Of a stretch of 64,000 nt of DNA, positions 40,726-52,560 are shown in pieces. Source of the DNA: Microbacterium jejuense (GTDB lineage Bacteria > Actinomycetota > Actinomycetes > Actinomycetales > Microbacteriaceae); assembly GCF_019511665.1 (NCBI RefSeq), contig NZ_JAEUAW010000006.1, positions 62,001-126,000 of the forward strand, read 5' to 3'. Made by a program: the position numbers and the translations under genes. The notes beneath the pieces were generated by a model. That model made no database searches. It had not been told where the DNA came from and saw nothing but the letters and a program-made list of their open reading frames with translations. How positions within the stretch are numbered: position 1 is the first letter of the stretch; each line of letters begins with the position of its first letter.

Positions 40726-41352
40726 CTATGACAGTACCAGCAGGCCCGAGGTCTTCTGGCGGGCGGCGTCGAGACGCTGCGCGACGTTCTGCCAGTTGGC
40801 GATGTTCCAGACGGCCTTGACGTAGTCGGCCTTGACGTTGAGGTAGTCCAGGTAGAACGCGTGCTCCCACATGTCGAGCTGGAAGATCGGGATGGTGCCC
40901 TGGGCCGTGTTGGCCTGCTGGTCGAACAGCTGCTGGATCAGGAGCTGCTCGCCGATCGGGTCCCAGCTGAGCACGGCCCAGCCGGAGCCCTGGATGCCGG
41001 TGGCGGCGGCGGTGAAGTGCGCCTGGAACTTGTCGAAGCCGCCGAAGAACTCGTCGATCGCGGCACGCAGCTCGCCCTCGGGCTCGCCGCCGCCGTCCGG
41101 CGACAGGTTGGTCCAGAAGATCGAGTGGTTGACGTGACCGCCGAGGTTGAAGGCGAGGTCCTTCTCGAGCTTGTTCACGTTCGCGAGGTTGCCCGTCTCG
41201 CGGGCCTCGGCGAGCTGCTCGAGCGCGGTGTTGGCCCCGGTGACGTACGCCTGGTGGTGCTTGTCGTGATGCAGCTGCATGATCTTGCCGCTGATGTGCG
41301 GCTCGAGCGCGGCGTAGTCGTAGGGGAGGTCGGGCAAGGTGTACTTCGCCAT
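40726..41352 (-). CDS. sodA: Superoxide dismutase (Mn/Fe family)
   Basis: A 208-residue cytoplasmic SOD. Metal ligands are visible as H28 in LHHDKHH, a histidine in NHSIFW, and D and H in DMWEHAFYLDY; GSGWAVL is also present. The motif set fits a manganese-preferring or cambialistic enzyme, not decidable by eye. No signal peptide. Monocistronic: TAGGAT -10 at 41416-41421 (minus strand), AGGAAGAAGAG before the ATG, terminator after. Confidence 0.95.
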   Translation of the reverse strand: MAKYTLPDLPYDYAALEPHISGKIMQLHHDKHHQAYVTGANTALEQLAEARETGNLANVNKLEKDLAFNLGGHVNHSIFWTNLSPDGGGEPEGELRAAIDEFFGGFDKFQAHFTAAATGIQGSGWAVLSWDPIGEQLLIQQLFDQQANTAQGTIPIFQLDMWEHAFYLDYLNVKADYVKAVWNIANWQNVAQRLDAARQKTSGLLVLS

Positions 41353-41415
41353 GTTCTCTTCTTCCTGTCGGCGCGCGCCGTGAAGACCTCGGCGCAGCGA
41401 GGGTGACGGATTCAT

Positions 41416-41421
41416 CCTACT
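41416..41421 (-). promoter_or_regulatory. -10 element of sodA
   Basis: TAGGAT on the minus strand, about 65 nt before the ATG. The leader is long enough for control but shows no recognised operator. Confidence 0.4.
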
Positions 41422-41477
41422 GAGCGGCAACGCTCGCGCGCGGGGGTTGCTTCCCGCTGTGACGTGTGAAAACGTGC

Positions 41478-41514
41478 GAGAAGCGGATGCCGCGAGCCGC
41501 GGCATCCCCTTCTC
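41478..41514 (-). terminator. Terminator after whiA, built from the GGATGCC motif
   Basis: 10-bp perfect stem (41485-41494 with 41498-41507) extended by six pairs below one mismatch; GGATGCCGCG opposite CGCGGCATCC. Confidence 0.75.
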
Positions 41515-41528
41515 AGCTGAACCCGGTC

Positions 41529-42506
41529 TCAGTCCTCGATGCCGGCGGGCACGGCGGACTCGGTGCCCGGCAGGCCCTCGGTCTCGGCCTTCTTGTCGGC
41601 CATCGCGAGGAGGCGGCGGATGCGGCCGGCGACGGCGTCCTTGGTGAGGGGCGGGTCGGCGTGGTGGCCGAGCTCGTCGAGACTGGCGTCGCGGTGTGCG
41701 AGGCGCAGCTCGCCGGCCTGGCGCAGGTGGTCGGGCACCTCGTCGCCGAGGATCTCCAGCGCGCGCTCGACGCGCGCGCACGCGGCGACGGCGGCCTGGG
41801 CCGAACGGCGCAGGTTGGCGTCGTCGAAGTTCACGAGGCGGTTGACACCGGCGCGCACCTCGCGGCGCTGACGCATCTGGTCCCACTCCGCGGCGGCCTT
41901 GACCGCGCCCATGGCGGCCAGCGCGGCGCGGATCGCCTCGCCCTCGCGCACGACCACGCGCGGGATGCCGCGCACCTCGCGCGCCTTGCCGGCGATGTCG
42001 AGGCGATGCGCGGCGCCCACGAGCGCCATGGCCGCCTCGGACGAGGGGCACGTGATCTCCAGCGCGGCCGACCGGCCCGGGTCGCTCAGCGTGCCGGCGG
42101 CGAGGAACGCGCCGCGCCAGATGGCAGCGAGGTCGCCGCGCGAGCCGGTGGTGAGCTTGTTGGGCAGGCCGCGCACGGGGCGACGGCGCTGATCGAGCAG
42201 CCCGGTCTGACGGGCCAGGGTCTCGCCGCCCTCGATGACGCGCACGGCGTAGTGGCCGCCGGCGCGCGCGCCCGATCCCTGCACGTGCACGAGCTCGGGG
42301 CGCACGCCGTACAGCTCGACGAGGTCGCGCGCCGTGCGGCGTGCCAGCACGCTGGAGTCGAGCTCGGCCTCGACCGCGACGCGGTTGGCGATGGAGTGCA
42401 GCCCACCCGAGAACCGCAGCAGCGACGTGAGCTCGGCCACCCGCGCTGTCGGGCGCGGGTCGCGCACGGTGATCAGCTCGGCCTTCACGTCAGCGGTCAG
42501 CGACAC
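41529..42506 (-). CDS. whiA: Sporulation-type regulator WhiA
   Basis: A 325-residue WhiA. N-terminal degenerate LAGLIDADG fold with [14 protein letters not shown] (about 130-143) and a C-terminal helix-turn-helix ([10 protein letters not shown] ... [33 protein letters not shown]). In streptomycetes it drives sporulation septation; in non-sporulating relatives it affects growth and division. GTG start with AGGAG upstream. Lies 72 bp after rapZ. Confidence 0.95.
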   Translation of the reverse strand: MSLTADVKAELITVRDPRPTARVAELTSLLRFSGGLHSIANRVAVEAELDSSVLARRTARDLVELYGVRPELVHVQGSGARAGGHYAVRVIEGGETLARQTGLLDQRRRPVRGLPNKLTTGSRGDLAAIWRGAFLAAGTLSDPGRSAALEITCPSSEAAMALVGAAHRLDIAGKAREVRGIPRVVVREGEAIRAALAAMGAVKAAAEWDQMRQRREVRAGVNRLVNFDDANLRRSAQAAVAACARVERALEILGDEVPDHLRQAGELRLAHRDASLDELGHHADPPLTKDAVAGRIRRLLAMADKKAETEGLPGTESAVPAGIED

Positions 42507-42578
42507 GGGTCTCCTTCAGTTGGTGCGGGAACGACGGTCCAGCCTACTCGGCCGGATCGCCCGCCGCCCCGCGGCGAG

Positions 42579-43463
42579 TCACTCTCGGCCGAGGTCGCGG
42601 TCGCTCACGCGCACCGCGACACCGGGCACGGACGCCAGTCGTTCGGCGAGCTCGCGCACCATGACGACCGACCGGTGCTTACCGCCCGTGCAGCCGACGG
42701 CGACCACCGAGTGGCTCTTGTTCTCTCGCTGGTAGCCCTCCAGAACGGGCCGCAGCGCCTGCGTGTACGCGTCCAGGAACTCGCGGGCGCCCTCCTGACC
42801 CAGCACGTACTCGCGCACCTCGGCGTCCTCGCCGGTGAAGGGGCGCAGCCGCTCGTCCCAGAAGGGGTTCGGCAGGAAGCGCATGTCGGCCACGAGGTCG
42901 GCATCCGGCGGCAGTCCGTACTTGAAGCCGAAGCTCAGCAGCGTGAGCGTGTGCCGGGCGGCACCGGCCGCGGTGAACAGGTCGGTGACCTGGGTCGCGA
43001 GCTGGTGGATGTTGTACGCCGACGTGTCGATGATGACGTCGGCGCTCTCGCGCACGGCCGCGAGGCGCGCGCGTTCGAGACGGATGCCGTCGACCAGGGT
43101 GCCGCCGCCCTGCAGCGGATGGGGCCGCCGTACGGCCTCGAAGCGTCGCACCAGCACATCGTCGGAGGCATCGAGGAACATCAGCCGGATCTGCCGCCGC
43201 TCGCGCAGCGCGCGCATGGCTTCCGGAAGATCCGAGAAGAGGTCGCGCCCGCGCACGTCGACGACGACGGCGACCCGCGGCAGCACTCCCCCGGCCATCT
43301 CGGTGAGGTCCAGCAGCGGCTTGAGCATCTGCGGGGGCAGGTTGTCGACCACGTACCAGCCGAGGTCCTCGAGGGCGTTCGCGGCGGTCGAGCGCCCGGC
43401 CCCCGACATCCCGGTCACGATCAGCACTTCGCCGGCCGCCTCGTGCCGCGTCCCCTCACTCAT
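42579..43463 (-). CDS. rapZ: RNase adapter protein RapZ (nucleotide-binding)
   Basis: A 294-residue P-loop protein. Walker A GMSGAGRST (18-26, Arg in place of Lys as common in actinobacteria), VVDNLPPQML (about 38) and the C-terminal IGCTGG-like AVGCTGGKHRSVV. In E. coli RapZ controls glmS through small RNAs; here the role is less known. ATG at 43463 is preferred since an earlier in-frame start overlaps uvrC. 25 nt after uvrC. Confidence 0.92.
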   Translation of the reverse strand: MSEGTRHEAAGEVLIVTGMSGAGRSTAANALEDLGWYVVDNLPPQMLKPLLDLTEMAGGVLPRVAVVVDVRGRDLFSDLPEAMRALRERRQIRLMFLDASDDVLVRRFEAVRRPHPLQGGGTLVDGIRLERARLAAVRESADVIIDTSAYNIHQLATQVTDLFTAAGAARHTLTLLSFGFKYGLPPDADLVADMRFLPNPFWDERLRPFTGEDAEVREYVLGQEGAREFLDAYTQALRPVLEGYQRENKSHSVVAVGCTGGKHRSVVMVRELAERLASVPGVAVRVSDRDLGRE

Positions 43464-43488
43464 GACCACCCCCGTCGTCGAGCCCAGC

Positions 43489-45414
43489 CTACCCATCCGC
43501 CGGCGCGGCGAGATGCGCGTGCACCGCCGCGGCCAGCTTCGGCCCGACGCCGGGCAGCTGCGCGATCTCTTCGGGCGTCGCCTGCTTCAGCGCCGAGACC
43601 GAGCCGAAATGCCGCAGCAGCGCCTTGATGCGCGCCTCGCCGAGCCCCGGCACCTCGGCCAGCACGCTCTGGATGTCGCGCTTGCGGCGTCGGCGCTGGT
43701 GCGTGATCGCGAACCGGTGCGCCTCGTCACGGAGCCGCTGCAGCAGGTAGAGCGCCTCGGACGTGCGCGGCAGGATCACGGGGTACTCCTCGTCCGGCAG
43801 CCACACCTCCTCCAGGCGCTTGGCGATGCCGCACAGCGCGACCTCCTCGTGGCCGGCGTCGCGCAGCGCGCGGGCCGCCGCCGCGACCTGAGGCTGGCCG
43901 CCGTCGACGACCAGCAGCTGCGGACGGTAGGCGAACCGCGGCCTGCGGCGTTCGGTCACGACCTCGCCGTCCGCCGTCGGATCCGCCGGAGGTGCGGCAT
44001 CCGGCTCGTTCTCTTCCGGACGGTCGAGGTAGGCGAGCCGCCGCATGAGCACCTGGTACAGCGAGTCGGTGTCATCGGTGGTCTCGGCGACGCCGAAAGA
44101 GCGGTACTGGTCCTTGCGGGGCAGGCCGTCCTCGAACACGACCATCGATGCGACGACGTTCGTGCCGCTCAGGTGCGAGACGTCGAAGCACTCGATCCGC
44201 AGCGGAGCCTCGGCCAGACCCAGAGCCTCCTGCAGGTCGGTGAGCGCCTGCGTCCGCGCCACGTAGTCGCTCGTGCGCCGTGTCTTGTGCAGCATGAGCG
44301 CCTGCTGCGCGTTGAGGCTCGCGGTGCGCATGAGGTCGGCCTTCGCGCCGCGCTGAGCGACCTGGATCGTGACGTTGCGGCCACGGCGCTCGCGCAGCCA
44401 CTCCTCGAGGTCGGCCGCGTCGTCGGGCATCGACGGCACCAGCACCTGCTTGGGGATGTCGGCCGCCGCCGCGTTGCCGTACGTGCGCTGCAGCACCTGG
44501 TCGACGAGGTCGCCGCCAGAGATGTCGATCTCTTTCTCGATCGTCGTGGCCCGCACACCGCGTACGCGTCCGCCGCGGATCACGAAGTGCTGCACGGTCG
44601 CAGCCAGCTCGTCCTCGGCGATGCCGAACAGGTCGGCGTCCGTGTCGGCCGACAGCACGAGCGCGCTCTTGTTGAGCACCGCGTCGATGGACTGCAGCTT
44701 GTCGCGGTACACCGCGGCCGCCTCGTAGTCCATGGCGGCGGATGCCTCCCGCATGCGCGCCGTGAGGGCCTTCGTGAAACGCTGGTCGCCGCCCGACATG
44801 AAGGCGATGAAGTCCTCGACGATCGCACGGTGCTCCTCGATGGTCACCTTCATCGAGCACGGCCCGCCGCAGCGTCCGATCTGCCCCGGGAAGCAGGGCC
44901 GCCCGGTCGCCATCGCCTTCTTGTACGACGAGTCGCTGCACGTGCGGATCGGGAAGACCTTGATCATCAGGTCGATGGTGTCGTGCACCGCCCACACCTT
45001 CGGGTACGGCCCGAAGTACTTCGCCCCGGGGATGCGCCGGTTGCGCGTGACGATGACGCGCGGCGCCTCATCGGCGAGCGTGATCGCCATGAACGGGTAC
45101 GACTTGTCGTCCTTGTAGCGGACGTTGAAGGGCGGGTCGAACTCCTTGATCCACTGGTACTCGAGCTGCAGCGAGTCCACGTCGGTGGCGACGACCGTCC
45201 ACTCCACGGACGCCGCGGTCGTCACCATGCGACGCGTGCGCTCGTGCAGCGTGTGCAGCGGTGCGAAGTAGTTCGACAGCCGCGCCCGCAGGTTCTTGGC
45301 CTTGCCCACGTACAGCACGCGGCCGCTCGCGTCACGGAAGCGGTAGACCCCCGGGTTGGTGGGGATCTCCCCCGGCTTCGGCTTGTACGGGACGGTCGGA
45401 GCGGATCGTGCCAT
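43489..45414 (-). CDS. uvrC: Excinuclease ABC subunit C
   Basis: A 641-residue nuclease of nucleotide excision repair. GIY-YIG domain ([11 protein letters not shown] ... [13 protein letters not shown], about 22-47), a Cys-rich segment ([13 protein letters not shown]), UVR domain, RNase H-like 5' nuclease ([10 protein letters not shown]) and C-terminal helix-hairpin-helix ([17 protein letters not shown]). Starts 5 nt after uvrA, same operon. Confidence 0.97.
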   Translation of the reverse strand: MARSAPTVPYKPKPGEIPTNPGVYRFRDASGRVLYVGKAKNLRARLSNYFAPLHTLHERTRRMVTTAASVEWTVVATDVDSLQLEYQWIKEFDPPFNVRYKDDKSYPFMAITLADEAPRVIVTRNRRIPGAKYFGPYPKVWAVHDTIDLMIKVFPIRTCSDSSYKKAMATGRPCFPGQIGRCGGPCSMKVTIEEHRAIVEDFIAFMSGGDQRFTKALTARMREASAAMDYEAAAVYRDKLQSIDAVLNKSALVLSADTDADLFGIAEDELAATVQHFVIRGGRVRGVRATTIEKEIDISGGDLVDQVLQRTYGNAAAADIPKQVLVPSMPDDAADLEEWLRERRGRNVTIQVAQRGAKADLMRTASLNAQQALMLHKTRRTSDYVARTQALTDLQEALGLAEAPLRIECFDVSHLSGTNVVASMVVFEDGLPRKDQYRSFGVAETTDDTDSLYQVLMRRLAYLDRPEENEPDAAPPADPTADGEVVTERRRPRFAYRPQLLVVDGGQPQVAAAARALRDAGHEEVALCGIAKRLEEVWLPDEEYPVILPRTSEALYLLQRLRDEAHRFAITHQRRRRKRDIQSVLAEVPGLGEARIKALLRHFGSVSALKQATPEEIAQLPGVGPKLAAAVHAHLAAPADG

Positions 45415-45419
45415 GCCGC

Positions 45420-48380
<2,961 letters not shown>

Positions 48381-48386
48381 CCGACA

Positions 48387-48392
48387 AGTCTA
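48387..48392 (-). promoter_or_regulatory. Leaderless -10 of uvrA
   Basis: TAGACT on the minus strand, 6 nt, GTG at 48380. No LexA/SOS box recognised near it. Confidence 0.55.
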
Positions 48393-48971
48393 GGCGGGGC
48401 CTCCGACATCGGCTCCGGATCCCCCTGTCGGTGCGCTGTGAACCCTCGGCGGCTCCGCATCTGCACGACGCAGCGCGTGCAGCGCGAACGCGACCGCGAC
48501 GACGAGGAGCGCGGCGCCCGCCAGCGCCGCCCACGCCATCCCCGCCCCCTCCTCGGGCGCCGCCAGCATGGCGACCCCGAAGGCGAGCGGCTGCACGATC
48601 GCCTGCACGACGGCGAACCGGCGCAGCGTCGGGAGCAGGGAGCGCACCGAGATCCACGACCAGGCGGGCACGACCCACGAGAGCGAAGCGAGCACATGGA
48701 TCGCGTGCACCATCAGCACCCCGAGGGCGGTCTGCGCCGGCAGCGGCTCGGCGAACAGCATCCCGAGTCCCACGCAGGCCGCCCCGGCCCAGCCCCCGAG
48801 CGAGCGTGGCACGATCGCACCGACAACGGCCGCGACGATCGCGATGCCGCGCCACAGGGGCACGGGGACGAGTGCCATGGCGCCGGCCGCCGTGACCGCG
48901 ACGAGCGCGACGCGCAGCACCACCGCCGGCATGCCGGCGCGGACGCGGAACGTGTGGGTCCGAGGGCTCAT
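48390..48971 (-). CDS. Integral membrane protein ending the MoxR/DUF58 operon
   Basis: A 193-residue protein with about five or six membrane helices and a hydrophilic tail. No named domain recognised. The ATG overlaps the DUF58 gene stop (ATGA), so it belongs to the DUF4129-MoxR-DUF58 operon, and its last codons overlap the uvrA promoter. It may anchor or extend the DUF58 complex (inference). Confidence 0.75.
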   Translation of the reverse strand: MSPRTHTFRVRAGMPAVVLRVALVAVTAAGAMALVPVPLWRGIAIVAAVVGAIVPRSLGGWAGAACVGLGMLFAEPLPAQTALGVLMVHAIHVLASLSWVVPAWSWISVRSLLPTLRRFAVVQAIVQPLAFGVAMLAAPEEGAGMAWAALAGAALLVVAVAFALHALRRADAEPPRVHSAPTGGSGADVGGPA

Positions 48972-50284
48972 CGCCGCACCGCCCGCAGCCGTCGCTGACC
49001 GCGTGCCGCGATCCGCAGCGCCGTGTCGGGCGAGCCGTGGCCCCACGGCACCACGTCGACGCCCGTCGCCCGCAGCTCGGCGAAGACGTCCTCCCGCTCG
49101 GCGAGGAGCGTGCGCATGGCCAGCAGCTGCTCGCGGCCGAGGCGATCGGCGTGCGGCGCCGGCAGGACGTCGACGGCGACCACCGCGTGGCCGGCCGCGC
49201 GCCATCGCGTGGCGAGTTCCGCCGCCGCGCCGTCGAAGAACGTCGACAGCACGAACACGATGGAGCCGTGCGCGATCACCGGCGTGCGCCGGTAGCGCAC
49301 CTCCACATCGCTCGGGCCGGTCGCGGCGATCACGTCGCGCAGCCGGGCCAGCTGACGCGCGCCAGCCCCGGCGCGCACTGTGCGCCCGCCGGGAGCGAGC
49401 ACGTGGTAGGCGACGCGGTCGCCTGCCTGCACGGCGGAGGTCGCGATCGACAGCGCGCCCTGGCGCGCGAGGTCGAGGGACGTCACTCCGCTGTGCTCGG
49501 GGTCGTCGGTGCCCCACGTCACGACCGCCTCGCCCAGGTCGTCGGCGATGTCGATGGCGATGACCACGGTGCTGTCGCTCAGCGCCTGGGTGCGGCGCAC
49601 CAGCAGGTCGCCCGGGCGCCGCGCGAGGCGGGCGGTGGCCCGCCAGTCGACGCGGCGCAGTTCGTCGCCGGGTGCGAACGGATGGATGTCGCGGAAGTCG
49701 CCGCCCTGCCCCGGCCGCGCGCCCTCGTGCCCGCCGTGCAGGCCGGTGAGTCGCAGCGCCACCGGGAGCTGCTGGAGCGGGACCGTGTCGGGCACGGCGT
49801 TCCAGGTGAGCACCGTTCGCGGACCGGACGCCGTGACCCAGGCACCGTCGAGGTCGACGCCCCGCGCGGTGACGGCGATCAGCTCGGTCGGCCCGGTGTG
49901 CCGCAGCCGGCTGAGCGTGCGCAGCCGCCCTTCCCCCGGCTCGACGTCGGCGAGCCCTGCGCGCAGACCGCCCTGGTCGACGGCGAGCTGCACCCACTCC
50001 GCCGTCACCGCGGCATCGACCTCGCCCGCGACGGTCCCGTCCTGCGGGACGTCCGAGGCCGCGCGGGCCGAGACCGTGAGGCGAAGGATGCCGGCGGCCG
50101 GGCGCCGCGCGAGCGCCCAGGCCGTGGCGAGGCCCAGGGGCAGCGCGACAGCGACGAGATCGGGCCGCGAGAACGCCACGCCCGCCGCAGCGAGCAGCAC
50201 GGCTGCGGCCAGTCCGAGGGCGGTGACCGGCGTGCGCTGCCAGCGCACCGGCGTCTCGCTCGTGGTGCGGACGCCCTCGGTCAT
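48968..50284 (-). CDS. DUF58 domain protein
   Basis: A 438-residue protein with two N-terminal membrane helices (about 18-62), a beta-rich region and the DUF58 signature HPFAPGDELRRVDWRATARL followed by a degenerate von Willebrand A-like domain (VVIAIDIADDLGEA). DUF58 proteins partner with MoxR ATPases in envelope or cofactor-insertion chaperone systems. The start overlaps the moxR stop. Confidence 0.9.
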   Translation of the reverse strand: MTEGVRTTSETPVRWQRTPVTALGLAAAVLLAAAGVAFSRPDLVAVALPLGLATAWALARRPAAGILRLTVSARAASDVPQDGTVAGEVDAAVTAEWVQLAVDQGGLRAGLADVEPGEGRLRTLSRLRHTGPTELIAVTARGVDLDGAWVTASGPRTVLTWNAVPDTVPLQQLPVALRLTGLHGGHEGARPGQGGDFRDIHPFAPGDELRRVDWRATARLARRPGDLLVRRTQALSDSTVVIAIDIADDLGEAVVTWGTDDPEHSGVTSLDLARQGALSIATSAVQAGDRVAYHVLAPGGRTVRAGAGARQLARLRDVIAATGPSDVEVRYRRTPVIAHGSIVFVLSTFFDGAAAELATRWRAAGHAVVAVDVLPAPHADRLGREQLLAMRTLLAEREDVFAELRATGVDVVPWGHGSPDTALRIAARGQRRLRAVRR

Positions 50285-51270
50285 CGCGCCTGCGCGACGG
50301 TCGGCGGGACGGGCACATGGGCGACCGCCGCCGACACGACGGTCGCCGGATCGACGCCCTGAGCCCAGGCCTGCGGTGTCAGGGTGAGGCGGTGCGCGAG
50401 CACCGGGACAGCGAGGTGCTTGATGTCGTCGGGGCGGACGTAGGCGCGCCCGTCGAGCGCCGCGAACGCGCGCCCCAGCAGCACGAGCGCCTGCGACCCG
50501 CGCGGCGACGCGCCCACCGCGACGTGCTGCGCGGCGCGGGTGGCCCGGGCCAGGTCAGTGCAGTACCGAGCGATATCGGCGTCGACGTGGATCGTCTCGA
50601 CGGCCCGCTGCAGGTCCCGCAGGCCTTCAGCGTCGAGGACCTGCTCGACGACGGCATCCGGGCTCTGCCGACGCACGCGGTCGAGGATGATCTGCGTCTC
50701 GCCCTCGGCCGTCGGATAGCCGACCGAGAGCCGCACCATGAAGCGGTCGAGCTGAGCCTCGGGCAGCGCGTAGGTGCCCTCGTACTCGATCGGGTTCGAC
50801 GTGGCGATGACGTGGAACGGCGCGGGCAGCGGGAACCGCACGCCTTCGACGGTGACCTGCCGCTCGGCCATCGCCTCGAGCATCGCGGACTGCGTCTTGG
50901 GCGTCGTCCGGTTGATCTCGTCCGCGAGGAGCAGACCCGTGAAGATCGGCCCGGGGCGGAACTTGAACTCGCCGGTGTCGGGCGCGTACACGTACGAGCC
51001 GGTCACGTCGCCCGGCAGCATGTCGGGCGTGCACTGAAGCCGTCGGAAGTCCAGCCCGAGCGCTGTCGCAAGACTGCGCGCGGCCAGCGTCTTGCCCAGG
51101 CCCGGGACGTCCTCGAACAGCACGTGCCCGCCGGCCAGCACGGCCGCGAGGGCGACGGTCAGCGGGTCGTCCATGCCGACGATCGCCGTGCGCACGCTGT
51201 CGAGGACACGCCGCCCGAGGTCGGCGATCTCGTCGGCGGACGGGGCGGGACGGGTGGATTCCGGGTGCAT
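50281..51270 (-). CDS. MoxR-family AAA+ ATPase
   Basis: A 329-residue AAA+ chaperone. Walker A FEDVPGLGKT (52-61), Walker B LLLADEINR (113-121), sensor 1 VIATSNPIEYEGTYALPEAQ and arginine finger region LDRFMVRLSVGYP. MoxR proteins mature or remodel protein complexes with vWA/DUF58 partners, one of which is encoded directly downstream. ATG overlaps the previous stop by one base (TGATG). Confidence 0.93.
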   Translation of the reverse strand: MHPESTRPAPSADEIADLGRRVLDSVRTAIVGMDDPLTVALAAVLAGGHVLFEDVPGLGKTLAARSLATALGLDFRRLQCTPDMLPGDVTGSYVYAPDTGEFKFRPGPIFTGLLLADEINRTTPKTQSAMLEAMAERQVTVEGVRFPLPAPFHVIATSNPIEYEGTYALPEAQLDRFMVRLSVGYPTAEGETQIILDRVRRQSPDAVVEQVLDAEGLRDLQRAVETIHVDADIARYCTDLARATRAAQHVAVGASPRGSQALVLLGRAFAALDGRAYVRPDDIKHLAVPVLAHRLTLTPQAWAQGVDPATVVSAAVAHVPVPPTVAQAR

Positions 51271-51743
51271 CAGCGCTCCTGGTTCGTGGGGGACGGAAGG
51301 CGGTCGATGGCCGTCATGACGCGCTCGAGGTCGGCGCGGGTCACCTCGGCACGGGTGAAGGTGTCGCGGACGCCCGCGCCGAGGAGCTCGTCGACGGCGG
51401 GGGCTTGAGCGGGGTCGTCCAGGTCGAGGCCCAGGCGGGCGAGCCGGTGGCGGAGCACCCGTTCGACACGGCGCACGATGAGGAAGCCCGCCTCGCCGGT
51501 GCGCGAGTTGATGTTCCAGCTGAGACGCGCCACCTCGGACCCGCGCGGCCGCCGCTCGGGACGCGCAGGCGGCCAGGAGGCGTCGTCGACCAGCCCCGCC
51601 CTGCTCAGCAGACCCACGGCCACGATGAGCAGCAGCCACGCGGCGGCGAACTCGACCGGCACGCCGAGCCGGTCGAGCACCAGGACGATCCCGACGCCGG
51701 CGGCGATGCCGACGACCATCAGCAGGATGCGCTTCAGCGTCAC
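51270..51743 (-). CDS. Small two-helix membrane protein of the MoxR operon
   Basis: A 157-residue protein: two adjacent membrane segments (about 5-44), then a cytoplasmic domain (RLSWNINSRTGEAGFLIVRR ...) predicted mainly helical. Not recognised as a named family. The GTG at 51743 overlaps the stop of the DUF4129 gene (GTGA) and its own stop overlaps the moxR start, so it is tightly coupled on both sides. Confidence 0.75.
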   Translation of the reverse strand: MTLKRILLMVVGIAAGVGIVLVLDRLGVPVEFAAAWLLLIVAVGLLSRAGLVDDASWPPARPERRPRGSEVARLSWNINSRTGEAGFLIVRRVERVLRHRLARLGLDLDDPAQAPAVDELLGAGVRDTFTRAEVTRADLERVMTAIDRLPSPTNQER

Positions 51744-52474
51744 CGCCACTCCTCCTCGATGCGTTCGAGCAGTCGTCGCGCCTCGGCCCGATCGGCCTCC
51801 GTCGCGGTGTACCCGCCGAAGCGCACGCGCTCGTACAGCACGAGCAGCAGGCGTGCGTCCCCGCCGATCGCGGAGCGCCGCGTGATGATGCGCACGGCGA
51901 ACTCCCCCGGCGTCTCGCTGAGGCCGCGCACCACCCCCGAGTCGGCCGCGGCCTCTTCGACGCCGACCCACGCGGCGATGATGGCGTCGCCGGGCACCGC
52001 CGGGACGTCGATGCGCTGCAGGGCCGCCGCGATCCCCCGCTGGATGACCGCCGCGTCGGGTTGGGCTTCGACGGAGGCGGCACCGCTGGATGCGGCGGCG
52101 AGCACGGCGCCGTCGCGTTCCTCCAGTTCGCGGTTCTCCCATGCCCGGCGGAGCGCACGCACGACCGTCACGACGAGCAGGGCCAGCAGCGCGGCCGCGA
52201 CCAGGCCCAGGAGGATCAGGATCACGGTGCGCACGGCACCGGAGTCTGCGTCGGCCGGCAGCTCCGGAAGCGGGTCGCCGGTGGCGGTCGGCTGAGGCTC
52301 CGGCTCCGCGGTCCGCGTCACCGCCGAGGGGGGGACGGACCGGAACCGCGGGACGCCCTGCACCGCCGACAGCAGCATGAGCAGCACTGCGACCGTCGCG
52401 ACCGCCGCGCCGGCGACGAGCCCGCGCACGAGGGTCGCCGTCCGCTCCGGGCGCGAGCGGACGGCGGGTGTCAT
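51740..52474 (-). CDS. DUF4129 membrane protein
   Basis: A 244-residue protein with two membrane helices (about 16-40 and 80-107), an extracytoplasmic Pro/Thr linker between them, and a cytoplasmic DUF4129 domain (GEFAVRIITRR ... LLLVLYERVRFGGYTATEADRAEARRLLERIEEEW). DUF4129 is commonly linked to transglutaminase/MoxR/DUF58 clusters; the transglutaminase gene is missing here. First gene of the operon, leaderless ATG. Confidence 0.88.
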   Translation of the reverse strand: MTPAVRSRPERTATLVRGLVAGAAVATVAVLLMLLSAVQGVPRFRSVPPSAVTRTAEPEPQPTATGDPLPELPADADSGAVRTVILILLGLVAAALLALLVVTVVRALRRAWENRELEERDGAVLAAASSGAASVEAQPDAAVIQRGIAAALQRIDVPAVPGDAIIAAWVGVEEAAADSGVVRGLSETPGEFAVRIITRRSAIGGDARLLLVLYERVRFGGYTATEADRAEARRLLERIEEEWR

Positions 52475-52480
52475 GCCCCC

Positions 52481-52486
52481 ACCCTA
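52481..52486 (-). promoter_or_regulatory. Leaderless -10 of the DUF4129-MoxR operon
   Basis: TAGGGT on the minus strand, 6 nt, ATG at 52474. Confidence 0.55.
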
Positions 52487-52507
52487 GATCCCGTCGGGCA
52501 TGCGAAC

Positions 52508-52541
52508 GGGGCTTGCCGCATCCGTGGATGCCGCAAGCCCC
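52508..52541 (-). terminator. Terminator after the 5'-nucleotidase gene, GGATGCC type
   Basis: 16-bp stem with one C-C mismatch (52508-52523 with 52526-52541) and a 2-nt gap at the top, so the actual loop is larger; top arms GCATCC/GGATGC. Confidence 0.65.
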
Positions 52542-52560
52542 GCCGCGTGGATGCCTGAGG

